Position numbers and translations under genes: made by a program. From Phycisphaerae bacterium (lineage in GTDB: Bacteria > Planctomycetota > Phycisphaerae > UBA1845 > JAFGLZ01): DNA of 64,000 nt. The stretch is from NCBI GenBank assembly GCA_016927755.1, contig JAFGLZ010000127.1:1-64000 (forward strand), given 5' to 3'. This document shows positions 44,095-52,570 of the stretch, in pieces. The stretch's first letter is position 1, and each line of letters starts with the position of its first letter. The notes below the pieces were generated by a model that was not told the origin of the DNA, ran no database searches, and saw only the letters and a list, made by a program, of their open reading frames with translations.

Positions 44095-44220
44095 TTACTA
44101 TAACTCACTTTTTATAAGGTGTTTATGAACGATATCCCACAAGGAACAGACTAGGTGTAAACACTGATCTATCTTACGTCTAGGTATGAAAATGAATATT
44201 AGGCTACTTGAAGGTAGGTG
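44095..44220. promoter_or_regulatory. AT-rich upstream region of amt copy 2
   Basis: About 125 bases are strikingly AT-rich for this genome and lie just upstream of the sigma-54 promoter, as expected for enhancer and bend sites. They contain inverted GTGTTTA (44119-44125) and TAAACAC (44158-44164) with centres 39 bases apart. No gene is present in 43972-44354. Confidence 0.4.
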
Positions 44221-44354
44221 TCAGGTGCGTTATCGGTCTTGCTTGGTGGCATTGAGCAAATGAGCGGATTGGCGCGTTGCGCGCATGCGCGCAGGCGGCG
44301 CGGGGGCATCGGTGCTGGCCCCGGATTCCGTCAGACGGGTTGATGCTCCTGGCT

Positions 44355-45059
44355 TCAGGCCTTGGCGAGGAGGCCTTTGACTTGCCACCGGGCGCACTGG
44401 AAGCCCCTGCCCAGCTCGCACCAGACGCAGGTGTCGGGGAATTTGTCGGCCATGCTCGTCTGCGAGGCGCACAGGCCGCAGACGTCGGGGACTTTCATCG
44501 GGCCGGGACAGGGCGTGATCGTCATGGGGCAGACGTCGATGCAGGAGTTGCAGTGCTTGCAGGACTCGGGTCTTGTGTTGAAGGGCAGGGCGACGCGGCG
44601 ATTGATGCCGCGACCGACGAAGCCGAGGGACTTGGACTGCCAGACCTCGTCGCACACGCGGACGCATCGGCCGCAGAGGACGCAGTCGTTGTTCCGCATG
44701 GGATAGCGGGACTTCGTGACGCCGACGCGAGCGGCCAGGTCCTGGATCGCGCGGGAGTTCGGCGCCTCGGCCAAGAGGAGCTCGACGATATTGCGTCGGG
44801 CCCTCAGGACGGCGTCGGAGTGGGCTCGAACGACCATGCCCTCCTTGGCGTCGAGGGTGCAGGAGGCGGTCATCTTGGCGCGACCATCCTTGACGACCTC
44901 GACGATGCAGACGCGACAAGCGCCGATCGGCGTGACTCCGGGCATGTGGCAGAGGTTGGGGATACAGATTCCCGCCTCGAGGGCAGCGTCCAGGACGCTA
45001 GTACCCTCCGGAACCCGGATCGTCGCGCCATCCACGGTAATGGTCACCATCTTCAACAT
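44355..45059 (-). CDS. hoxU: HoxU-like diaphorase iron-sulfur subunit
   Basis: A 234-residue ferredoxin-type subunit resembling the N-terminal part of NuoG. An N-terminal [2Fe-2S] domain has CHMPGVTPIGACRVC and later TASC. Two [4Fe-4S] motifs follow: CVLCGRCVRVC and CKHCNSCIDVCP. The His/Cys3 cluster found in typical HoxU between these domains is missing (LLLAEAPNSRAIQDL has no Cys or His). An extra C-terminal Cys group is present instead (CGLC, then CVWCELGRGFQC). Third gene of the hoxE-hoxF-hoxU operon, 10 bases after hoxF. No HoxYH hydrogenase genes follow. Confidence 0.75.
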   Translation of the reverse strand: MLKMVTITVDGATIRVPEGTSVLDAALEAGICIPNLCHMPGVTPIGACRVCIVEVVKDGRAKMTASCTLDAKEGMVVRAHSDAVLRARRNIVELLLAEAPNSRAIQDLAARVGVTKSRYPMRNNDCVLCGRCVRVCDEVWQSKSLGFVGRGINRRVALPFNTRPESCKHCNSCIDVCPMTITPCPGPMKVPDVCGLCASQTSMADKFPDTCVWCELGRGFQCARWQVKGLLAKA

Positions 45060-45069
45060 GGAGCAATCC

Positions 45070-46923
45070 TCATATTCTGCTGATCGCGTCGGTCGGACAC
45101 GTCTCTTGGCAGATTCCGCACTTCTGGCATCTCGTCTCGTCGATGGTCATCTCGCCGTTCTGACTGATGGCCCCGTGGGGGCACGCCTCGACACACTCAC
45201 CGCACTGCGCGCAGAGGTCGGGATCGATCCGGTAGCGGACCAGGGCTCGACACACGCCGGCCGGGCAGCGTTTCTCGTTGATGTGCGCCTCGTATTCGTC
45301 GCGGAAGTACCGCAGCGTCGAGAGGACGGGGTTTGGGGCGGTCTTTCCGAGCGCGCACAACGATCCGACCGAGACGGTCCAGGCGAGCTCATCGAGCAGG
45401 TCGAGTTGGTCCAGCCTGCCCCGCCCCTCGGCCACGTCGGTGAGGATCTCGAGCATCCGGTCGATGCCCAAGCGGCACGGGACGCACTTTCCGCAGGACT
45501 CGTCCTGGAGGAATTTGAGGAAGTAGCGGGCGACGTCGACCATGCAGGCCGATTCGTCCATGACGACCATGCCGCCGGAGCCCATCATGGAGCCGGCCTC
45601 GGCAAGGGCCTCGAAATCCACGGGCAGGTTGAACCGCGAAACGGGCAGGCACCCGCCCGAGGGCCCTCCGGTTTGGACGGCCTTGATTTGGTTGCCGTTC
45701 TGTGGGCCTCCGCCGATGTCGAAGACGATTCTCTGGAGGGTCGTGCCCATCTCCACCTCGACCAAGCCGGTGTTCTTGACGTGGCCGGTGAGGGCGAAGA
45801 TCTTCGTTCCCTTGCTTCGCGTCGTTCCCTTGGCGGCGAACCAGTCGGGGCCCTTCTCGATGATCCTTGGGACGTTTGCCCAAGTTTCGACGTTGTTCAG
45901 ATTGCTGGGTTGATCCAGATAGCCGCACTCGACGGTGTGAACGTCCTTGGCTCGGGGCTCGCCCACCTGGCCTTCGAGGGAGGCCATGAGTGCCGTCGAC
46001 TCGCCGCAGACGAAGGCCCCTCCTCCGCGAGCGACCTTTGCGTCGAAGCTGAAGCCCGTGCCGAGGATTCGCTCGCCGAGGAGGCCGAGTTCTCGTGCCT
46101 GGTCGATCGCGCGGCGTGTGTGCGCGACGGCGAGCGGATACTCGTTTCGGACGTAGACGTATCCCTGGCGGGAGCCGATGGCGTATGCGCCGATCATCAT
46201 TCCTTCGAGGATCGAGTGCGGATTGCCCTCAAGGAGCCCGCGGTCCATGTAGGCGCCGGGATCGCCTTCGTCGGCATTGCAGATGACGTATCGATCTTGC
46301 CCGGGTGCATTGGCACATTGCCGCCACTTCCGGGCAGTCGGGTACCCCCCGCCGCCTCGGCCCCTGAGGCCGGAGGCCTCGACCTGGTCGATGACTTCTT
46401 GCGGGCTCATGGAAGTCAAGACCTTAACCAGGGACGAGTAACCGCCGGAGGCGATGTAGTCGCCGATATCGCACGGGTCTATCGAGCGATTCCGACCGAT
46501 CAGGACGCGGTCCTGCTTGGCGAAGAAGGCGAGATCGCTTTCGTTGCGGGCCGCTTCGCCCGAGAGGGGGTCGACGAAGAGCAACCGGTCGACGGTCTTT
46601 CCGCCGATCACGGACTCCGAGACGATCTCGGGCACGTCTTCTGGCTTGACGCGGCAGTAGAGCACGTCGAGCGGTTCAATGATCAGGAGCGGCTCCTGCT
46701 GGCAAAAGCCCTGGCAACCGGTGACGCGGACCTGGACCCGTTCGTCCAGGCCTTGTTGACGGAGTTCTGTCTTCAGCGCGTCCAATACACCTAGCGAGCC
46801 GGAGGCCTGGCCGCAGGTTCCCGAGGACAACGTCACGCGAATCGGCCAAGCGGCTCGTTGCCGAACAAGCTCGTCGCGGAGCGAGGCCAAGTCGTTGAAA
46901 TCACGGAGTCTAGGCACTGGCAC
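45070..46923 (-). CDS. hoxF: HoxF/NuoF-like NADH-binding flavoprotein
   Basis: A 617-residue diaphorase subunit. The N-terminal thioredoxin-like [2Fe-2S] part has SSGTCGQASG and VTGCQGFCQQEP. The FMN site is RGRGGGGYPTARKW, the NADH site is CNADEGDPGAYMD and the N3 cluster is CGKCVPCRLG. The C-terminal ferredoxin has CAQCGECVEACP and CQKCGICQETCP. The start overlaps the hoxE stop by 14 bases, so the genes are translationally coupled. Paralogous to the gene at 32668 but clearly divergent. Confidence 0.88.
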   Translation of the reverse strand: MPVPRLRDFNDLASLRDELVRQRAAWPIRVTLSSGTCGQASGSLGVLDALKTELRQQGLDERVQVRVTGCQGFCQQEPLLIIEPLDVLYCRVKPEDVPEIVSESVIGGKTVDRLLFVDPLSGEAARNESDLAFFAKQDRVLIGRNRSIDPCDIGDYIASGGYSSLVKVLTSMSPQEVIDQVEASGLRGRGGGGYPTARKWRQCANAPGQDRYVICNADEGDPGAYMDRGLLEGNPHSILEGMMIGAYAIGSRQGYVYVRNEYPLAVAHTRRAIDQARELGLLGERILGTGFSFDAKVARGGGAFVCGESTALMASLEGQVGEPRAKDVHTVECGYLDQPSNLNNVETWANVPRIIEKGPDWFAAKGTTRSKGTKIFALTGHVKNTGLVEVEMGTTLQRIVFDIGGGPQNGNQIKAVQTGGPSGGCLPVSRFNLPVDFEALAEAGSMMGSGGMVVMDESACMVDVARYFLKFLQDESCGKCVPCRLGIDRMLEILTDVAEGRGRLDQLDLLDELAWTVSVGSLCALGKTAPNPVLSTLRYFRDEYEAHINEKRCPAGVCRALVRYRIDPDLCAQCGECVEACPHGAISQNGEMTIDETRCQKCGICQETCPTDAISRI

Positions 46924-47395
46924 GGACCTCCTCCCGATCTTGCTGCCGAACGGTGTCGAGGAGCGTCCGGAGCCTGGCTGGCGTCATGTGATCGTGGTAG
47001 GTCCCGTCGAGGACCACGACGGGGCCGAGGGCACAGGCGCCGAGGCAGTTGACGGTCTCGACCGTGAATTCGCCGTCGGTCGTGGTCTCGCCCGGCTGGA
47101 CGCCGAGTTGGCCGACGAGCTCGTCGAGGATTCTGGGCTCACCTCGAACGTGGCAGGCCGTTCCCGAGCAGACGGTGAGGAGGTGCCGCCCGCGCGGGGT
47201 GAGCGTGAAGGCCTTGTAGAAGTTGGCGAGTCGGAACACCTCGATCAGCGGAACGCCGAATTGTTCCGACAGGCGTCGCAGGGCCTCTTCGGGCAGGTAA
47301 CCACAGGATGCCTGCAGATCCTGCAGCGCCTCGATGACGTCGAAGGGCTCCTGGCCTCGGCCCTCCAGAATCGCATCCACGTTGCTCATCTCCAT
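46910..47395 (-). CDS. hoxE: HoxE/NuoE-like [2Fe-2S] subunit
   Basis: A 161-residue thioredoxin-fold subunit. [2Fe-2S] ligands are CSGTAC and CLGAC. The N-terminal helical part has FDVIEALQDLQASCGYLPEEAL. The ATG at 47395 has GGAG eight bases upstream; a longer frame to 47611 runs into the regulatory region and is unlikely. First gene of the HoxEFU-type operon, divergent from the NrpR-type regulator across a 518-base gap that contains paired palindromes. Confidence 0.88.
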   Translation of the reverse strand: MEMSNVDAILEGRGQEPFDVIEALQDLQASCGYLPEEALRRLSEQFGVPLIEVFRLANFYKAFTLTPRGRHLLTVCSGTACHVRGEPRILDELVGQLGVQPGETTTDGEFTVETVNCLGACALGPVVVLDGTYHDHMTPARLRTLLDTVRQQDREEVRASA

Positions 47396-47608
47396 CACGT
47401 TTCTCCGGCCCCGCCCCGTAGGGAGGGATGACATGGGGAGTGCCTCTGACGCCCATCGACAAGCCCAGGCGGGTGGGCGACGCGATCCGACCTGTGATCG
47501 AGAGCCGCATGACCGGCGAGTGGTTGCCGAATATCCAAGAGCGCGCGACCTCACGTATCGGGCTCGAATCGTCCGTCCCGGTCTTTTGGGACGGCCTTGC
47601 GCATATGG

Positions 47609-47622
47609 CATCTACTTGCCAG
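47609..47622. promoter_or_regulatory. Possible operator half-site pair GGCA-N6-TGCC
   Basis: GGCA-TCTACT-TGCC in the hoxE-nrpR gap. Its arm spacing resembles the GGAA-N6-TTCC sites known for methanogen NrpR, but the arm bases differ. Confidence 0.3.
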
Positions 47623-47723
47623 TATCCTAGCTACTTCGGCAATCTGGTCAAAGGGAGATTACGGCAAGGTGCCACAGATAAGGACATTAGTGGCGACCAG
47701 ACCGGACCGGATCCACCAAGCAG

Positions 47724-47739
47724 CCGGCAATTATGCCGG
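47724..47739. promoter_or_regulatory. Palindromic operator candidate 1
   Basis: CCGGCA-ATTA-TGCCGG, a perfect palindrome apart from its centre. The 16 bases recur in inverted orientation at 47854-47869, centre to centre 130 bases. Confidence 0.55.
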
Positions 47740-47853
47740 TAAGTATCTGGCAGATCTCTCTGGACCTTAGCAGACACGGCCGGTGGGATGCCCGAATTTC
47801 CTCCCTGGGATCGCCGATCTCGGCAGGCGCCCGGTCCGTGGGACAGCTCTTAA

Positions 47854-47869
47854 CCGGCATAATTGCCGT
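47854..47869. promoter_or_regulatory. Palindromic operator candidate 2
   Basis: CCGGCA-TAAT-TGCCGT, an inverted copy of 47724-47739. It lies 8 bases upstream of a candidate nrpR -35 (TTGACG at 47878-47883; TAACAA at 47901-47906). Confidence 0.55.
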
Positions 47870-47913
47870 ATTCGTCGTTGACGATCGGCAGGTTTGGCGG
47901 TAACAAACACGTC

Positions 47914-48924
47914 ATGCGAGAGAAGACCGAAGAGAAGCGATTGGCGATCCTGCGAGCGCTTCGCGAGGCGAGCGGACCGATCGGCAGTTCCCGGATCACG
48001 GAATGGCTCGCGGCGATGGGCCACGACATCAGCGAGCGGACGGTCCGGTTCCATCTGCTCGAGATGGACAAGGCGGGCTTGACCGAGAACCTCGGTCGGG
48101 GCGGACGAGCCATCACGCCGCGAGGGCTCAAGGAGCTGTCCACCGCCAGGGCGTTCGAGAAGGTGGGTTATCTGTCGGCCAAGATCGATCAGATGACTTA
48201 CAACATGAGCTTCGACCCGGCCACGAAGTCGGGAACCGTGGTCGTGAACGTCAGCCTGATCGAGCGGAGCGATCTGCGCCGCTCCGCCCCTCAGATCAGA
48301 CGCGTGTACGCCGCGGGATACGCGATGGGCAAGCTAATGGCGCTGCTCCCGCCGGGGCGTCAGGTGGGTCAGATCGCGGTGCCGGAAGGGTCGGTCGGCA
48401 TCACAACCGTCTGCTCGATCACGCTGAGCGGCGTGCTGGCGGCCAATGGCATCCCGATCAACCCTCGATTCGGCGGTCTGCTGGAGCTTCGCGAGCATCG
48501 TCCGACGCGGTTTGTCGAGTTCATCAACTACGACGGCTCGACGCTCGATCCGCTGGAGGTCTTCATCCGCAGCGTCATGACGGACTACGTCGGGGCGACG
48601 GCGTCGGGCAATGGTCTGATCGGGGTGGGCTTTAGGGAGGTCCCGGCCGACAGCCGCGATCACGTGGCCTCGCTGGACGATCAGATGCACCGGGTCGGCC
48701 TGGGCGGGGTCTTCATGTTGGGTTGGCCGGGTCGGCCGCTTCTGGAGATCCCGGTCAGCGAGGGGCGTCTGGGCTTCATCGTGATCGGGGGGCTGAATCC
48801 GGTGGCCATCCTGGAGGAGCAAGGCATCCGGGTGCACCAGACGGGCGCGATGGCCGGCTTGCTCGACTACGAAGAGTTGTTTCACTACGAGGAGCTGGAG
48901 GACCAGGCGCGTCAGTTGAGTTGA
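47914..48924 (+). CDS. NrpR-type nitrogen regulator (winged helix plus NrpR/DUF128 domain)
   Basis: A 336-residue transcriptional repressor. The N-terminal winged helix (about 5-70) reads KRLAILRALREASGPIGSSRI then ISERTVRFHLLEMDKAGL. One NrpR effector domain follows (about 85-325), with GRQVGQIAVPEGSVGITTVCSITLSGVLAANGIPINPRFGG and GRLGFIVIGGLNP. In methanogens NrpR represses nif and glnA-type genes until 2-oxoglutarate accumulates. Here it sits between HoxEFU and a NifA-like activator and near two amt-glnK operons. The start at 47914 is about 8 bases beyond a candidate -10, so the mRNA may be nearly leaderless. The effector is inferred from the family. Confidence 0.8.
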   Translation: MREKTEEKRLAILRALREASGPIGSSRITEWLAAMGHDISERTVRFHLLEMDKAGLTENLGRGGRAITPRGLKELSTARAFEKVGYLSAKIDQMTYNMSFDPATKSGTVVVNVSLIERSDLRRSAPQIRRVYAAGYAMGKLMALLPPGRQVGQIAVPEGSVGITTVCSITLSGVLAANGIPINPRFGGLLELREHRPTRFVEFINYDGSTLDPLEVFIRSVMTDYVGATASGNGLIGVGFREVPADSRDHVASLDDQMHRVGLGGVFMLGWPGRPLLEIPVSEGRLGFIVIGGLNPVAILEEQGIRVHQTGAMAGLLDYEELFHYEELEDQARQLS

Positions 48925-48944
48925 GCCGGGGCCCCCTGTCCGTC

Positions 48945-50507
48945 CTAAGCCCTGCCTCGAAAGCGTCTCGGATCGATGCCGTGCTTTCTGACGCGTAATC
49001 CCATGATGCGTTCGGTCAACCCGAGTGCTCGGGCGGCCTTGGCCTTGTTGCCTCGCGCGGACTTGAGTGACTCGAGCAACATTTCGCGTTCCACGTTGTC
49101 GAGGGTCGCGTCGAGGGTTCCCGCCAGGCCGGTGCCGCTGGCTTCGGCGGTCTGTAGCGTCGGCGGCAGGTGGTGCCCGTGGATGACGTCGTCGTTGCTC
49201 AGGAGGACGGCCCGCTCGATGCAATTCTCGAGTTCGCGAACGTTGCCGGGCCAGTGGTAGGCCATCAGCATGTCGATCGCGGGGGTGGAGATGCGGCGGA
49301 TGGACTTGTGGTTCGCCTCGCTGTATCGCTCGACGAAGAAGTCGGCCAGGAGGGGGATGTCGGTCTTTCGCTCGCGAAGGGGCGGCACGAAGACCGGGAA
49401 GACGTTGAGGCGGTAGTACAGGTCCTGGCGAAACCCCTTTTCGGCCGTGAGGACCTCGAGGTCGCGGTTGGTGGCGGCGATGATCCGCACGTCGGTCTTG
49501 ATGGTCTCGGTGCCTCCGACGCGCTCGAACTCGCGTTCCTGGAGGACGCGGAGGAGCTTGATCTGCGTGGCGTGGGACAGATCGCCGACTTCGTCGAGGA
49601 AGATGGTGCCGCCGTGGGCAAGCTCGAACCGTCCCTTGCGCTGTGCGATCGCGCCGGTGAAGGAGCCCTTCTCGTGGCCGAACAGCTCACTCTCGATGAC
49701 GCTCTCCGGCAGGGAGGCGCAGTTGACCTTGATGAAGGGTTTGCCCGCGCGGGGGCTGTTGTAGTGGATGGACTGGGCGACGAGTTCCTTGCCGACACCG
49801 CTCTCGCCCCGGATCAGTACGGTGGCGCCGCTCCTGCACACGATGGCGATGAGGTCGTAGACCTTCTGCATCGCGTTGGACTTTCCGATGATGTTGGCGG
49901 GTCGGAATCGATCCTTGAGCTCTTCCTGCAGGCGGACGTTCTCGGCCAGGAGGCGTTCTCGTTCCTCCTGCGCGGCGCGGCGCAACTGGACGGCCTGGGC
50001 GATCATGGAGGTGATGATCGACAGGAGGCGGACGTCCTCCTCGAAGGCGATGTCGTCCTTGAACAGCCGGTCGGCGCTGAGGGTACCGATGACCTCGGTG
50101 CCGAGCTTGATGGGGACGCAGATGAACGAGATCTCGCTCTTGCGGAGGCGCTTGCGAGCGCCGGTTCGGTTGAGGAAGAGCGGCTCCTTGGAGATGCGCG
50201 GCACGACGGCCGGCTCGCCCGTCTTGACCACCATCCCGGTGACGCCCTCGCCGGGCTTGTACCGTCCGCGTTTCTGCTGGCTTGCGGACAACCCGTAGGC
50301 GGTCTCGATGATGATCTCGTCCTTCTCGCGATTCAGGAGGGTGAGCGTTCCATTGAGCATTCCCATCCGATCGGCCATCGCCTTGAGGACGGGTCCCACG
50401 ACGTCGCGCAGGTCGAGGCTATTGTCCAGTGTCCGGCTGATCTCGTAGAGGAGCGAAAGCTCCTCAAGCTCCCGTCTTACCTGCAGTTGCCCGCCGTTCT
50501 GTGCCAC
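48945..50507 (-). CDS. NifA-like sigma-54 activator (GAF, AAA+, Fis-type HTH)
   Basis: A 520-residue enhancer-binding protein. The GAF domain is at about 20-180 ([20 protein letters not shown]). The AAA+ domain has Walker A GESGVGKE (234-241), the sigma-54 contact loop GSFTGA (281-286), Walker [11 protein letters not shown] and [10 protein letters not shown]. The C-terminal HTH is [23 protein letters not shown], a form typical of NifA. No Cys pair lies between AAA+ and HTH, so the oxygen-sensing motif of rhizobial NifA is absent. The GTG start at 50507 has AGGAGGA five bases upstream; the ATG at 50585 has none. Convergent with nrpR (20-base gap). Likely activator of the amt promoters or of nif genes outside the window. 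Confidence 0.82.
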   Translation of the reverse strand: MAQNGGQLQVRRELEELSLLYEISRTLDNSLDLRDVVGPVLKAMADRMGMLNGTLTLLNREKDEIIIETAYGLSASQQKRGRYKPGEGVTGMVVKTGEPAVVPRISKEPLFLNRTGARKRLRKSEISFICVPIKLGTEVIGTLSADRLFKDDIAFEEDVRLLSIITSMIAQAVQLRRAAQEERERLLAENVRLQEELKDRFRPANIIGKSNAMQKVYDLIAIVCRSGATVLIRGESGVGKELVAQSIHYNSPRAGKPFIKVNCASLPESVIESELFGHEKGSFTGAIAQRKGRFELAHGGTIFLDEVGDLSHATQIKLLRVLQEREFERVGGTETIKTDVRIIAATNRDLEVLTAEKGFRQDLYYRLNVFPVFVPPLRERKTDIPLLADFFVERYSEANHKSIRRISTPAIDMLMAYHWPGNVRELENCIERAVLLSNDDVIHGHHLPPTLQTAEASGTGLAGTLDATLDNVEREMLLESLKSARGNKAKAARALGLTERIMGLRVRKHGIDPRRFRGRA

Positions 50508-50605
50508 AAGTCCTCCTCGGTCCTTACGGTTACGTCGACGTTCCCCACGCGCAGAAAACCGACCAAATTGTAAGGTTTTCTTCATCGGATATCAAATGGC
50601 TTCGC

Positions 50606-50633
50606 TTGATGTCGGGCAGGGGGCTGCTATAGT
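50606..50633 (+). promoter_or_regulatory. Promoter of murJ with extended -10
   Basis: TTGATG (50606-50611), 16-base spacer, TGC-TATAGT (-10 at 50628-50633). The predicted start is next to the GTG at 50642, so the transcript would be leaderless or nearly so. Confidence 0.55.
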
Positions 50634-50641
50634 CAGCCGGC

Positions 50642-52186
50642 GTGTCCGAGGCCAGACATTTCGTGTCCGCCGCGCGCGTGGTGAGCGGCCTGACGCTGGT
50701 GTCGCGTTTCCTCGGCCTGGTCCGGGACGCGGTGTTCGCCGCGGCGTTCGGTGCGGGCTGGGCGGCGTCGGCATTCACGCTGGCGTTCATGATCCCCAAT
50801 CTCTTCCGGCGGCTCTTCGGTGAGGGGGCCCTTTCGTCGGCGTTCATCCCGGTCTTCACGGAGGTCCATCGCCAAGGCGACGCGCGTCGAGCGAGTCGTC
50901 TGGCGGGGACGGTGCTCGTGGCGACCGCCCTGCTACTGGCGATCCTGGTGGTCCTCGGCGAAGGCATCGTGGCCGGGATGGGGCTGTTCGTGGACGAGAC
51001 GCCTCGGAACGAGGCCGCCCTCCAATTGACGCACATCATGCTGCCGTACGCCGTGCTTATCTGCGGCGTGGCGCTCATGAGCGGGCTGTTGAACGTGCTA
51101 GGACATTTCGCGGCGCCGGCGGCCGCTCCGATCGTCTTGAACGTCTGCATCATCAGCGCGGTGGGTGTCGGATCCTACGTGGGAGGCCTGGGCGTCGAGA
51201 CGCGTCTGACCTGGGTAGCGATCGCGGTCGTGATCGCGGGGTTCCTGCAATCGGGCCTGCAATGGCTGGCGGTTCGGGCTCGGGGCTTCCGGATCGAGCT
51301 GTCGCTGGACCTGCGCGACGAGGCCGTCCGTCGGATCGCCGTGCTGACGGGTCCGATGGTGCTGGGCCTGGGCGCGGTTCAGCTCAACACGCTTGCCGAC
51401 GGGGCGATCGCCTGGCTGTTCGTTCCGCACGCGGGGGCCGTGATGAAGCTCTATCTGGCGCAGCGGCTGTATCAATTCCCGCTGGGCGTCTTCCTGATCG
51501 CCTTGAGCACGGCGATCTATCCGCAGTTCAGCCGAATGGCGGCGGATCGCGACATGGACGGTTTCGGCGAGAGCGTGGTTCGCGGACTTCGGATGGCGTT
51601 GTTCATCGGGCTGCCGGCCTCGATGGGGCTGATCCTGATGCGGGAACCGCTGGTCGGGCTTCTGTTCGAGCGGGGCAAGTTCGTCGGGGCGGACACGGCT
51701 CGGACCGCGTCGATCCTGTTGTATTACGCGGGGGGCATCTGGGCTTACGGGCTGCAGATGATGCTCGCGCGTGGATTCTATGCGTTGCAGGACAGCAAGA
51801 CGCCCGTGCGAATCGCGCTGCTCATGGTGGCGCTGAACCTGACGCTGAACTTGATCTTCGTTCACGTCCTTCCGGAACCGCAGGAGCGTGGGCTCGCGCT
51901 GGCCACGGCGATCTGCGCGGCGATCCAGTCCGGGTGGTTGGCCCTGCTTTTGGCGAGGCGGGTGGGGCGCGTTGCCTGGCGGGAATTGGCGGTGCAGGCA
52001 GTTCGCGTCGTCGTGGCCACGGTGATCATGTCGATCGCGTGCGCGGTCGTGATGCGTTGGCTGAGCCCTAAGCCGTCGATCCAGGTGCTCGGGGTGCTTG
52101 TGGCGGGGCTGGGGTCTTTTGCGGTTGCCAGTTGGTTGATGAGGATTGACGAGTTGAGGGATTTGGTGCATCTCAGGCGGGGGTAG
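50642..52186 (+). CDS. murJ: Lipid II flippase MurJ (MviN family)
   Basis: A 514-residue MATE-like MOP-superfamily membrane protein flipping lipid II for peptidoglycan synthesis. Family motifs are SGLTLVSRFLGLVRDAVFAAAFGAG at the N-terminus, IPNLFRRLFGEGALSSAFIPVF and ARGFYALQDSKTPVRIALLMVALNLTLNL. Twelve or more hydrophobic segments span the length. GTG start. Its presence argues that the organism makes peptidoglycan, as now accepted for planctomycetes. It is divergent from the NifA-like gene across 134 bases. Confidence 0.93.
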   Translation: MSEARHFVSAARVVSGLTLVSRFLGLVRDAVFAAAFGAGWAASAFTLAFMIPNLFRRLFGEGALSSAFIPVFTEVHRQGDARRASRLAGTVLVATALLLAILVVLGEGIVAGMGLFVDETPRNEAALQLTHIMLPYAVLICGVALMSGLLNVLGHFAAPAAAPIVLNVCIISAVGVGSYVGGLGVETRLTWVAIAVVIAGFLQSGLQWLAVRARGFRIELSLDLRDEAVRRIAVLTGPMVLGLGAVQLNTLADGAIAWLFVPHAGAVMKLYLAQRLYQFPLGVFLIALSTAIYPQFSRMAADRDMDGFGESVVRGLRMALFIGLPASMGLILMREPLVGLLFERGKFVGADTARTASILLYYAGGIWAYGLQMMLARGFYALQDSKTPVRIALLMVALNLTLNLIFVHVLPEPQERGLALATAICAAIQSGWLALLLARRVGRVAWRELAVQAVRVVVATVIMSIACAVVMRWLSPKPSIQVLGVLVAGLGSFAVASWLMRIDELRDLVHLRRG

Positions 52187-52257
52187 GCGGAGCAACGTCC
52201 GGAGGTGATGGTTTGGGCTCGGACTGGGGTTCCCCGAGGCTTCTCCGAGTGATGCTA

Positions 52258-52440
52258 GGGACCTCAGCCGTCGCTACGCGACTGACATACCTGCAGGCAG
52301 CTCGGTTCCCAGGACTGAAGTCTTGGGCTATTTTCAGACGGTCCCTACGGGACGTACGGCTTTGACGCGGTTGCTGCGCGTTTGACGGGGTCCCTACGGG
52401 ACCGGAGACGTTCACGCCATCCCTACGGGGACTGAAGAGG
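52258..52440. repeat. Dispersed repeat family C, copy 2
   Basis: Contains CAGGACTGAAGTCTTGGGCTA and three occurrences of (G)TCCCTACGGG(G)AC-type palindromes. Confidence 0.7.
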
Positions 52441-52570
52441 TTCGATGCACGGCTCATGGCTTTGGCCGTCGGAGACACGATCTCCAACCCGAATTCGCGT
52501 CCCCCACGGCTAAAGCCATGGGCCACCCATTCTTGGCTATCTGTTCAAACATTCCTGCAGGCAGCTTAGT
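52441..52570. repeat. Dispersed repeat family A, copy 3
   Basis: Best-preserved hairpin of the family: CATGGCTTTGGCCGT and ACGGCTAAAGCCATG, 15-base arms with one mismatch around about 40 bases. With family C it fills the whole gap 52187-52565. Confidence 0.7.

Noticed and set aside
44716-46794. A 692-codon + frame opposite hoxF
   Set aside because: No recognisable motif, and it spans the hoxF-hoxU junction; both genes on the other strand are well supported.
44355-47395. Partial complex I (NuoEFG)
   Set aside because: The third gene is only 234 residues with no NuoG molybdopterin-fold domain, and no nuo membrane genes follow. HoxEFU is the better match.
47428-47742. A 104-codon + frame in the hoxE-nrpR gap
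   Set aside because: It runs through the palindromic regulatory region, has no motif and no ribosome site.
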